Assembly: GCA_033065855.1 (NCBI GenBank)
Contig: JAVXUO010001805.1
Location: forward strand, 264,954-328,953
Direction of reading: 5' to 3'
Source: Escallonia rubra
Taxonomy: Eukaryota > Streptophyta > Magnoliopsida > Escalloniales > Escalloniaceae
DNA: 64,000 nucleotides
Below the pieces are notes generated by a model. That model saw only the letters and a program-made list of their open reading frames with translations, ran no database searches and was not told the origin of the DNA. The position numbers and the translations under genes were made by a program. The number at the start of each line of letters is the position of its first letter. The stretch's first letter is position 1. This document shows, in pieces, positions 25,190-35,511 of the stretch.

Positions 25190-25380
25190 GAGATGTCAAT
25201 GGGCCAGGCTTGGGCCATCCCGGCCTAGGCCCAGCGGGCCAAAGTGGAAGCCCGAGCCAATCGGGCTTAAGGCCGTGGGAACCGGGCAGGGCCCCAAGCT
25301 GGGATATTAAGGCCCTGTCCAAACCCTAGGCCCTAACTTTAGGGCCAAGCCTAGGGCCGGGCGCAGGCCTAATTTTTTTC
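25190..25380. repeat. GGCC-rich degenerate repeat
   Basis: Short irregular repetitions of GGGCC, GGCCT and AAGCCC make up a purine- and GC-biased block after AGATGTCAATGGGCC. Similar simple GGGCC-type repeats are widespread in plant intergenic DNA. There is no coding evidence. Confidence 0.5.
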
Positions 25381-25502
25381 CTTTTAATTACTGTTTGTGT
25401 TGCAAAAAATATTAACAAACGAAATATTTTTTTTGATTGGCCCTCCTCCTTCAATCCGGGCTTGGGACCGGCTGCTTGTAAACAAGCAGGCGGAGTTACC
25501 TA

Positions 25503-25758
25503 TTATATATATGTGTGTGTGTACACATACACACATATATGGGAGCTGATCCGTTGACCGCGCAAGCAACTTGGTCAAGTTGTCCGCGTGATCTGGCCGT
25601 CCATACGCGATCTGTGGATGATCCAGATTTTTTTTTTTTTAAGTCCATCCAGTACATTATGTAGCAGACAAATAGCCAGATCGTGCGGGCAACATAGCCC
25701 CATTTGCCCGCGCGGTCAACGGATCAACTCTCTACACACAAAGACACACACATATATA
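25503..25758. mobile_element. Foldback element (about 256 bp)
   Basis: The core termini GAGCTGATCCGTTGACCGCG (left) and the complement of CGCGGTCAACGGATCAACTC (right) are inverted repeats. Outside them each side carries TATATATATGTGTGTGTGT-like sequence, also inverted. The left flank contains a further self-complementary GTGTGTACACATACAC tract. No protein is encoded. Confidence 0.72.
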
Positions 25759-26440
25759 TTAAAAACAATTTATGGGTGATTTAGATTAAAAAAAAAAGGG
25801 AGGGAAGAATCTAAGGATCCTTGAGCAGCAGCATAACAGAAACTCATCTCCCTAGCAGACTACCAAAAAAAAAAAAGGACCAACAACAGCAGCAACATCA
25901 AGTCTAGGAAACTATTCTCTGAAGATCTGCAACAGCTTGATAAATTGCATGGACAACTATTTTCTTTATCTGTTTGAAAAAGAACACGAATAGCATTTTG
26001 GTTTTCCTATTTTCCAAAAAAATGAAAGAAAAAGCATAAAGAATGCAGTAAAAGAAATTGGATTTGGTGGTTTATTATGTATTCGCTGCAAGAGACATCA
26101 CAATTTTAGTGGGTAATTGATCAAAAATTTTGATCCAGCCTTAAGACGCTTTAATATGGTGAATAGAGGTTTTCTTACCTTATCCTCGATAGATGTAAAG
26201 AATACATTGGGAATTCCAAGAGGTGAAAGAAAATGGATGTGCAGCATGTCCAGAGAGACTAATTTTGACACACACACAGGTATATAAAGGATTGTTTACT
26301 TTAGACACTTAATTTTTTGAAAAAAGTGAGGAAAAATATCTAATTTTCTCAAATGCATTGTTTACTTTAGACACTTAATTTTTTAAAAATAATATATGCT
26401 AAAAACTTGAAAAAAAAAAGGAAAAGAAAATGAAATTTAC

Positions 26441-26949
26441 CTAATCATTCGAAAATGTTTCGACGTCTGGATCACTACTCTTTCTATCATCAATCAATTT
26501 ATCTTGTATGCGGTACTTTGCATCAGGGTTAAGACGACTCCTTCTGTCATCCAACACTCTCCCACTATCTGAAAATGCCGACTCTAAAGCTACTGTAGAG
26601 GCTTGCACCAATAGTACATCCCGGACAATTTGGGATAAAGTTTTATAAAAAAATTTCATTTTGTTTCCAAAAAGTTAACAAATCATTATTTTGATGAAGC
26701 AGAATAATGATTAATATTTACATACAAGCCAATCTCAATAGAGAAAAAAGTAGACGAACCTGCCGAACTAGAAGTAACTTCAGCTAGTAGTTGTCTTACT
26801 ACTAGATGTTCAACGCCCTTAAGATATGACGCAAAATATATTTCATCGCTCGACGATAAAGCTGACCTGGGAACGCCAACGAAAAACACTTTCGTTTCAA
26901 GGTTGGTTGTGTTCAACCTAGTATTGAGACTTTCGCAATAAGCAATCAT
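26441..26949 (-). pseudogene. hAT-family transposase C-terminal relic
   Basis: The 72-codon frame at 26441-26659 contains VRDVLLVQASTVALESAFSD followed by GRVLDDRRSRLNP, the signature of the hAT C-terminal dimerisation domain. A second open frame at 26686-26949 is upstream on the same strand but has no clear hAT motif. The BED zinc finger and catalytic core are absent, and no TIRs were found. Confidence 0.75.
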
Positions 26950-27047
26950 AGCTTAGTAAAAGAAAATCTGCTACATATATCCTTATTAGATAGGGCCACA
27001 TTTCTGCCTGTACTCCGATGTGCATGCTGGCGTTGGCATGTAAGGGG

Positions 27048-27083
<36 letters not shown>

Positions 27084-28330
27084 GGGATAATACCATTTTA
27101 CTCCCCTGAACTATCCCCGTTTTGTTATTTTGGTCCCTGCATTTTAAAATTCGTTAAATCAGTCCCTGTACTTTGTGCCGTCATCAATTTAGTCCCTCCC
27201 GTTAGCATTTCTGTTAAATAATGAAAAAATATGGGATAATACCATTTTAGTCCCTGAACTATCCCCGATTTTTTATTTTGGTCCTTGTACTTTAAAGTTC
27301 GTTAAATCAGTCCATTTACTTTGCATCGTCATTAATTTAGTCCCTCCGTTAGCATTTCTGTTAAAACTCGGGGGTATTTTAGTCAAATAATGAAAAAATA
27401 TTTCATATATCTTCCATTTTTGCCGTCCCCCAACCCACAGCACCCCCCCGACCGCCTTTCCACCATTGCTACCACCACCATAAATCAACCATCACCACCA
27501 GCTGTTCGATCATCACCATTCTCAGCCACAAGAAGACATGTTCATCATACCTGTCATTAACCCCCCACTCTCCCCCATTCTTCTTCCCCCACATCTGCTG
27601 CGACCACCGTAAATCAACCATCACCGCTTCTGCCTTTTCTTTAGCAATTGGTGGAATGCATAAGCCCTCCATAGAGATGGGTGACCTTTCTGGGTTTCCT
27701 TTGCAGATTCTTGTCATTTTTCGTTACAGATCTGAGAATGGAAGGAATTGGGTGGGCTTCCTAGTTTCCTTTGCTGTAATTGGGGTGTTAGTGTTGAGAG
27801 GGAGGAGGAAGGGTATGTTAAATCAGGTAAGAGATGTTCCATGTGGTGAGTCATATGTAATTGTAGTGGAAGATGATTGATGGGTTTAGTTTGAAAGGGA
27901 TGAAATTTGGAGTTTCATGATTTTGGTGGTGGCTGCTAGGATGGAGAAGAGAGGGAGGAAAGGAAGATGGGGAAGGGAGAAGAGAGAGAAAGGTAAGGGG
28001 GAGAGGTTGAGGACTATAAGGTTAGGGCTTGACAGAAATATCCCTAAATTTATAATAGAAATGCTAACGGAGGGACTAAATTAATGACGATGTAAAGTAC
28101 ATGGACTGATTTAACGAACTTTAAAGTACAGGGACCAAAATAAAAAAGCGGGGATAGTTCAGGGACTAAAATGGTATTATCCCATATTTTTTCATTATTT
28201 AACAGAAATGCTAACGGGAGGGACTAAATTGATGACGGCACAAAGTACAGGGACTGATTTAACGAATTTTAAAATGCAGGGACCAAAATAACAAAACGGG
28301 GATAGTTCAGGGGAGTAAAATGGTATTATC

Positions 28331-28332
<2 letters not shown>
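27084..28332. mobile_element. Non-autonomous TIR element with doubled termini
   Basis: The outer ends GGGATAATACCATTTTACTC... (27084) and its complement (28332) form inverted arms. About 150 bp inside each arm the same terminus recurs (GGGATAATACCATTTTAGTC at 27233; its complement ends near 28183), so both arms carry two head-to-tail copies of the end. Spacers such as TTAAATAATGAAAAAATAT are inverted as well. The element sits in an (AT)n microsatellite, so target duplication length cannot be read. The 0.6-kb interior encodes no recognised protein. Confidence 0.78.
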
Positions 28333-28370
<38 letters not shown>

Positions 28371-28476
28371 GTTCGATACACACCCACCGGTGGGAAAAAA
28401 AAAATTTCCCACCGAATCGCTGGACTTTCAACCGATTGTATAAAAAAAAAATGGCTGGACTGGGCCCTGGAGGGCC

Positions 28477-28567
28477 GCGATTGGCCTTGGGCCAATCGCG
28501 TGACTGTCATGCGATTGGGCCCAAAGCCAATCGCCTGACTGTCAGCCGATTGGCTTTGGCCCAATCG
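28477..28567. other. Triple hairpin array near the MULE terminus
   Basis: Three successive inverted repeats lie at 28477-28500 (CGCGATTGGCC...GGCCAATCGCG), 28511-28534 and 28547-28567, all built from GATTGG and CCAATC and joined by TGACTGTCA-type linkers. The set is mirrored in the right arm at about 34729-34822. Confidence 0.85.
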
Positions 28568-29609
28568 CTGGCAGTCCAATTTTTTTTTTGGCCGTTGTGG
28601 CCTGCCCCTCCCCCCGTCCAGTTTCTTTTGTTATTTTTTGGCCTGCCCCCGCTCCTGTTTCCGTCCATTTTTTGTTTTATCCAGCCTCCCCCATGGCCCC
28701 CACCTCTCTTCCCCCCCCCCCCACGTGTCCCCACCCCCTCCCTTGGCCCCCCCCCCTCCCCCCTTCGGGGCAGTCACCCGAATTTCCCCTTGGCCCCCAC
28801 CCCTCTTCCCCCTCCCCACTTGTTTATTTCCCCCCCCCCTAGGCCCCCACCCCCCTCCCCACTTGTCCAAATTTTTTCCCAGACCCCCACCCCATTCCCC
28901 ACTTGTCCAATTTTTTCCCTAGACCCCCACCCCCCCTTCGGCAGACCTTCCTCCCTCCAATTTGCTTGTTTGTTTTGGCCCCCACCCCTCTTCGACAAAT
29001 GGCACAACATCAGTTGGCCCCCCCCCTCCCACGGCTCACTTTTCTGTCTATAAAAACCCTCTTCCCCCGAATTATTTCTTACACTCTCATCAGTCTCCCT
29101 ATCTCACCTACATAATCTCTACAACAATACGAGCGAAAAAAATTTTACGCTAGAAGATCGGTGGATAACCGCTAGAAGAAGATCGGTGGATTTCTTCGTC
29201 ATTTTTTTCAAGTCAAAACAAGTAAGTATTTTGAATTTTCTTATAATTCAATGTTAATTTAAATTGTTGTTACGCTTAAATTGTTCTTACCATAGCCTAA
29301 ATATCGTGTTTAGGGCGTCAAAATTACGTTTTTACAAATCGGGGTATTACATTCGAAAATAGCGATTTTTTAGGCCGTCAAAATTATGATTTTTCACGAA
29401 TTTATAAAAAATAGCTAGAGCTAGATTTTGCCAAAGTGCAAAAAAGAGACCCTAGTTATTTTTAAAAGATCTGTATCAGGTAAAAATTTCAGATTTTTTC
29501 AAATACTGGAAAGGGGTTAACTGATACGCGCAACCTTGTAACTTCGCAGTGTAATTTAAAATATCAAGCTAGCGCGATTTCGCGCGAAACTTTTTTGAGA
29601 ACCCTAGGA

Positions 29610-30530
29610 TGTTGGAAAGTTCTATTCCCCATGAATTCGGGCCATTCCGAAGCCGGTAGCAATTTTTTGCCGAACGGGCTTTTAAGCGCTCGATCCGGAC
29701 ACCAGTTCGGGATTTTTTGACGAAAAATCCCTAAAATGCTTTTTAGATCAAGGATGGACTCAGCAACCTTAGAATAGCGTATTAAAGCACTTTTGAGATT
29801 TTTCCCGATGCCAGGGGGCATTTTGGTAATTCGCCGCCCGATAGGGGTATTTTCGTAATTTTGCCCCTTTCAACTTTTTCGAATGACTGCTCAGTCCGTA
29901 AATGTAAGCAAACCCTAGCCAAGGCGGGAAGTTCCATTCCCCACGAATTCGGGCCATTCCGAAGCCGGTAGCAATTTTTTGCCGAACGGGCTTTTAAGCG
30001 CTCGATCCGGACACCGGTTCGGGATTTTTTGACGAAAAATCCCTAAAATGCTTTTTAGATCAAGGATGGACTCAGAAACCTTAGAATAGCGTCTTAAAGC
30101 ACTTTTGAGATTTTTCCCGATGCCAGGGGGCATTTTCGTAATTCGCCGCCCGACAGGGGTATTTTCGTAATTTTGCCCCTTTCAACTTTTTCGAATGACT
30201 GCTCAGTCCGTAAATGCAAGCAAACCCTAGCCAAGGCGGGAAGTTCCATTCCCCACGAATTCGGGCCATTCCGAAGCCGGTAGCAATTTTTTGCCTATGA
30301 AACTTTTAAGCGCTCGATCCGGACACCGGTTCGGGATTTTTTGACGAAAAATCCCTAAAATGCTTTTTAGATCAAGGATGGACTCAGAAACCTTAGAATA
30401 GCGTCTTAAAGCACTTTTGAGATTTTTCCCGATGCCAGGGGCATTTTCGTAATTCGCCGCCCGACAGGGGTATTTTCGTAATTTTTCCCCTTTCAACTTT
30501 TTCGAATGACTGCCCAGTCCGTAAATGAAC
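29610..30530. repeat. Subterminal 312-bp tandem repeats, left MULE arm
   Basis: About three units with a 312-bp period begin near GAATTCGGGCCATTCCGAAG. Each contains the GGGGCATTTTCGTAATTCGC and GGGGTATTTTCGTAATTTTG motifs. More diverged derivatives continue to about 30940. Confidence 0.85.
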
Positions 30531-31035
30531 CCCGGGCCATTTCGGTAATTTGCCGCTCATCGGGGGCTATTTTCCTTATTTTACATTATACAAATTTTCC
30601 GAATGACTTTTAGTTCAGGAAAGGGTGTGAGACACCCGAAAAGTTATTTTAAAGTTGTGATGAGAGGTGTGTTTAAAAGTCGTTCGAAAAAACTATTCAG
30701 TTTTTCTGATGCCAGGGGGCATTTTGGTAATTCGCATTCCCGAGATGGGTATTTTCGTTATTTTGCCCCTTTCAGTTTTTCAAATGACTGCTTAGTCCAT
30801 AAATGTAAGCAAAGCACCTGAAAGGTTGTTTTGAAGCTGATTTGGGGCGTCAGGGTGATAACGAACCCCCGGGGGCATTTCGGTAATTTGCCTCTCATCG
30901 GGGGATATTTTGGTAATTTTACATTATACAAATCTGTAACTGAATTACGTTGAAATAATTTTTATTCTTCTTTTACTTAATTCTTTGACTTGTTGAGAAT
31001 GATATAATTTTTATTTTATAGATTTCAGTATAAAT

Positions 31036-32696
31036 ATGGATGCAACTGGAGGAAGCAATTTTTGTGAAGGTTCTGATCCACCTTACTCGGGTCAAATTTT
31101 TCAAACACTGGACGAAGTCCAAGCATACTACAGAGCATATTCGAAAACGATGGGTTTCGGTATTCGAACTAAGACGAGTAGAAAACGGGTGAGTACAGAT
31201 CAAATCTGTGCAAGACTATTTGAGTGTCATAGCGATCAGTGACGAAGGGACAACAAGACAAAGAAACCGCGACACATTTCCGGGTACCGGCTGCAAGGCC
31301 CATGTGTATGCAGTACACCGGAAAAATGAAAACCATTGGGTTGTGACGGGAGTGGATTTGAACCATAATCATCAGTTGATGACCCCTAGTAAGATTGGTC
31401 AAATTCATCAACACCGAGAAATTAGCGCGGCACACAGACAGCTGATTTTTACAATGGCCGGGGCTAAAATTCCACCTTCTAAGATGATGGGGGTTTTCTC
31501 AAGCCAGGCTGGGGGGATTGACAGGTTGAGTTTCAACGAAGTAGACCTTCGAAATGAACTCCGTGCTCAGAAGAGAGTCTTCCGGTAGGAGTGATTCTCA
31601 AGCTACACTTGATCTCTTCAGGTGCCTTCAGAGTGAGAATTCTGGATTTTTTTACAGTCTCCAACTGGATGATGAGAACCGCATTAGTACTATATTTTGG
31701 GCGGACCCCCGTTGTAGAGCTGCTTACCAAAATTTTGGGGATGTTGTGACGTTTGACACCACATACCGCACCAATAAGTACTCTATGCCTTTTGCTCCGT
31801 TCACCGGGGTGAACCACCACTATCAGTCAATCTCGTTTGGCTTTGCCCTGCTTAGGGATGAGACGGAGGAGTCATTTACGTGGTTATTTGAAACGTGGCT
31901 TCAAGCAATGTATCATATTCCTCCAAAGACCATCATCACCGACCAAGATCTGGCAATGAAAAATGCAATCGCTAAGGTCCTTCCAGATACTCACCATGGA
32001 CTGTGCACGTGGCACATAAGCAACAAATATCCCGAACGGCTTCACAATCTATATGCAACCCATCCGGAATTCAAGACTGACTTTAATACATGTGTGAAGA
32101 AATCGTTGACGGTAGACGTGTTCGAGGAGAGGTGGGCCACGTTAATGGATGACTACGGTTTGCACAATCATGTCTGGTTACAATCTTTGTATGCGATGAA
32201 GACACAGTGGGTCGGTGCCTACACCAAGAATTTTTTTGTAGCCGGAATGACAACGACCTCGAGAAGCGAAGCTATGAATTCATTCTTTGATGGGTACGTA
32301 AGCCAGTCTTCAAGTATAGTGGAGTTCGTACTAGAGATGCAGAAAGCCGTTGATAGGCAATTGTACCGTGAGAGAGAAGCCGACGCGGCTTCAGTTTACA
32401 GGGAAAGAGCCATACTACTCTTTTCACCTTTGGAGGTTCATGCGGCTCAAGTCTATACCAAGGAAATGTTTAGACAGTTTCAAAATGAACTACTAAAGTC
32501 TAATCAATATGGCATGACAAAGTTGCACGAGTATTCCACCAGAGATCTCAAGGTTTATGCTTTGACAAACGTGACGAATTTCGCCAATCCGTGCTCTTCG
32601 TCGACTCCGAGGAACAGAAGACATTTTACCGTTGCTAAATGTATGGACACCGGGTTGGTAAATTGCAACTGTCAATTGTTTGAGCATAAAGCTTAA
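31036..32696 (+). pseudogene. MULE transposase (FAR1/MuDR-like), frameshifted and C-terminally truncated
   Basis: Three open frames follow one another. The first, 31036-31242, has a FAR1-type start: FQTLDEVQAYYRAYSKTMGF. The second, 31208-31588, contains TGCKAHVYAVHRKNENHWVV and LNHNHQL. The third, 31554-32696, is a 380-codon MULE catalytic region. Putative catalytic aspartates are in VTFDTTY (D at 31755) and ITDQDLAMKNA (D at 31941), followed by HGLCTWHISNKYP and SRSEAMNSFF. Frameshifts lie near 31235 and 31575. A SWIM zinc finger begins (VNCNCQLFEHK), but the frame ends where the right arm starts, so its CxH half is lost. The encoded enzyme is non-functional as it stands. Confidence 0.9.
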
Positions 32697-32714
32697 AAGT
32701 TTCATAGGCAAAAA

Positions 32715-33640
32715 ATTGCTATCGGCTTCGGAATGGCCCGAATTCGTGGGGAATGGAACTTCCCGCCTTGGCTAGGGTTTGCTTGCATTTACGGACTGAG
32801 CAGTCATTCGAAAAAGTTGAAAGGGGCAAAATTACGAAAATACCCCTGTCGGGCGGCGAATTACGAAAATGCCCCCTGGCATCGGGAAAAATCTCAAAAG
32901 TGCTTTAAGATGCTATTCTAAGGTTTCTGAGTCCATCCTTGATCTAAAAAGCATTTTTACCGGCTTCGGAATGGCTCGAATTCATGGGGAATGGAACTTC
33001 CCGCCTTGGCTAGGGTTTGCTTACATTTACGGACTGAGCAGCGATTCGAAAAAGTTGAAAGGGGCAAAATTACGAAAATACACCTGTCGGGCGGCGAATT
33101 ACGAAAATGCCCCCTGGCATCGGGAAAAATCTCAAAAGTGCTTTAATACGCTATTCTAAGGTTGCTGAGTCCATCCTTGATCTAAAAAGCATTTTAGGGA
33201 TTTTTCGTCAAAAAATCCCGAACCGGTGTCCGGATCGAGCGCTTAAAAGCCCGTTCGGCAAAAAATTGCTACTGGCTTCGGAATGGCCCGAATTCGTGGG
33301 GAATGGAACTTCCCGCCTTGGCTAGGGTTTGCTTACATTTACGGACTGAGCAGTCATTCGAAAAAGTTGAAAGGGGCAAAATTACGAAAATACCCCTATC
33401 GGGCGGCGAATTACCAAAATGCCCCCTGGCATCGGGAAAAATCTCAAAAGTGCTTTAATACGCTATTCTAAGGTTGCTGAGTCCATCCTTGATCTAAAAA
33501 GCATTTTAGGGATTTTTCGTCAAAAAATCCCGAACCGGTGTCCGGATCGAGCGCTTAAAAGCCCGTTCGGCAAAAAATTGCTACCGGCTTCGGAATGGCC
33601 CGAATTCATGGGGAATGGAACTTTCCAACATCCTAGGGTT
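32715..33640. repeat. Subterminal 312-bp tandem repeats, right MULE arm
   Basis: These are inverted counterparts of the left-arm repeats. Units start near 32720, 32957 (shortened), 33265 and 33577 at CGGCTTCGGAATGGC. The second unit joins directly after GCATTTTTACCGGCTTCGG, so about 75 bp is missing between the first and second units. Confidence 0.85.
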
Positions 33641-34949
33641 CTCAAAAAAGTTTCGCGCGAAATCGCGCTAGCTTGATATTTTAAATTACACTGCGAAGTT
33701 ACAAGGTTGCGCGTATCAGTTAACCCCTTTCCAGTATTTGAAAAAATCTGAAATTTTTACCTGATACAGATCTTTTAAAAATAACTAGGGTCTCTTTTTT
33801 GCACTTTGGCAAAATCTAGCTCTAGCTATTTTTTATAAATTCGTGAAAAATCATAATTTTGACGGCCTAAAAAATCGCTATTTTCGAATCTTTCGAATGT
33901 AATACCCCGATTTGTAAAAACGTAATTTTGACGCCCTAAACACGATATTTAGGCTATGGTAAGAACAATTTAAGCGTAACAACAATTTAAATTAACATTG
34001 AATTATAAGAAAATTCAAAATACTTACTTGTTTTGACTTGAAAAAAATGACGAAGAAATCCACCGATCTTCTTCTAGCGGTTATCCACCGATCTTCTAGC
34101 GTAAAAATTTTTTCGCTCGTATTGTTGTGGAGATTATGTAGGTGAGATAGGGAGACTGATGAGAGTGTAAGAAATAATTCGGGGGAAGAGGGTTTTTATA
34201 GACAGAAAAGTGAGCCGTGGGAGGGGGGGGCCAACTGATGTTGTGCCATTTGTCGAAGAGGGGTGGCGGCCAAAACAAACAAGCAAATTGGAGGGAGGAA
34301 GGTCTGCCGAAGGGGGGGTGGGGGTCTAGGGAAAAAATTGGACAAGTGGGGAATGGGGTGGGGGTCTGGGAAAAAATTTGGACAAGTGGGGAGGGGGGTG
34401 GGGGCCTAGGGGGGGGGGAAATAAACAAGTGGGGAGGGGGAAGAGGGGTGGGGGCCAAGGGGAAATTCGGGTGACTGCCCCGAAGGGGGGAGGGGGGGGG
34501 CCAAGGGAGGGGGTGGGGACACGTGGGGGGGGGGGGGAAGAGAGGTGGGGGCCACGGGGGAGGCTGGATAAAAAAAAATGGAGGGAAACTGGACTGGGGG
34601 CAGGCCAAAAAATAAAAAAAGAAACTGGACTGGGGGAGGGGCAGGCCAAAAAAAAAGGGAGGGGCAAAAAAAAAAAAAAAAAAGGGAGGGGCAGGCCAAA
34701 AAGGCCAAAAAAAAAATTGGACTGCCAGCGATTGGGCCAAAGCCAATCGCCTGACTGTCGGCCGATTGGCTTTGGGCCCAATCGCACGACAGTCACGCGA
34801 TTGGCCCAAGGCCAATCGCGGCCCTCCAGGGCCCAGTCCAGCCATTTTTTTTTTTTATACAATCGGTTGAAAGTCCAGCGATTCGGTGGGAAAAATTTTT
34901 TTTCCCACCGGTGGGTGTGTATCGAACCCCTATATATATATATATATTT

Positions 34950-35511
34950 GTTGAGTTAAATTTTCTTTTTAAATCTTGGCACTTGATCATACATATCTAA
35001 TTTCCCAAACAGGTCCTAGAGACTTTTTGGTTTATCATGTTAATGCTCTGGGTTTACATTACATAGTATTAACTATTAAGTCTCAATTAGCATTTTGGAT
35101 CTTGGGTAAACGAGGGTTACCGAGTCTATAACCTCGCAACGCACTACTGTAGATCTCTTTGGTGCTTCTAAAAGAAAATTAAGTGTTAGTACAAGGTAGC
35201 CATAAATATAATTCCGTTACTCGGCCAAGTCTTCTTACGCTAGCTTATCATAGAAAAAAGAAGTAATTCTCATTAATTCTATTTCAACAAATATCTTCAC
35301 ATGCTTAATCCACACAAGGAAATGCCAGTATGAGAAAAGAAGAGCGAGAATATCATTTTTTTTCAAATGATGTGACAGAAAAGTAACGCGAGACGTTTGC
35401 ACTGTTTACCGGCTTCTTTCCCACATTCAAAAGTCGATAATGCTATCTTACATTAAACTTTTTAGACATTAGTCGATTACATTTTTCTCATAGATGAAAA
35501 ATAATTTTACC
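34950..35511. other. Spacer between the MULE and the palindromic element
   Basis: This is AT-rich unique-looking DNA with no gene or repeat structure that I recognise. Confidence 0.4.

Larger units (their letters stand above)
28368..34930. mobile_element. Long-TIR MULE (6.56 kb)
   Basis: Arms of about 2 kb (28368 to about 30310, and 32697-34930) are inverted copies starting GGGGTTCGATACACACCCAC. In order inwards each has a CCCACCGGTGGG palindrome, three ATTGG/CCAAT hairpins, a 450-bp C-rich tract (G-rich in the right arm), a unique segment, and 312-bp subterminal tandem repeats. Between the arms is a FAR1/MULE transposase relic. Both ends abut (AT)n, hiding any target duplication. Arms of this length are known for some plant MULEs. 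Confidence 0.85.

Noticed and set aside
28436-29053. Proline-rich open frames of up to about 205 codons in the C-rich MULE arm (and about 249 codons in the mirrored arm, 34096-34845)
   Set aside because: They are by-products of pyrimidine-rich inverted arms, open in several overlapping frames, with no domain and no codon signal.
29769-30269. Repeated open frames (MARIRGEWNFPPWLG...) in the MULE arms
   Set aside because: They arise from the 312-bp tandem repeats, occur in both arms and overlap other frames, so coding is unlikely.
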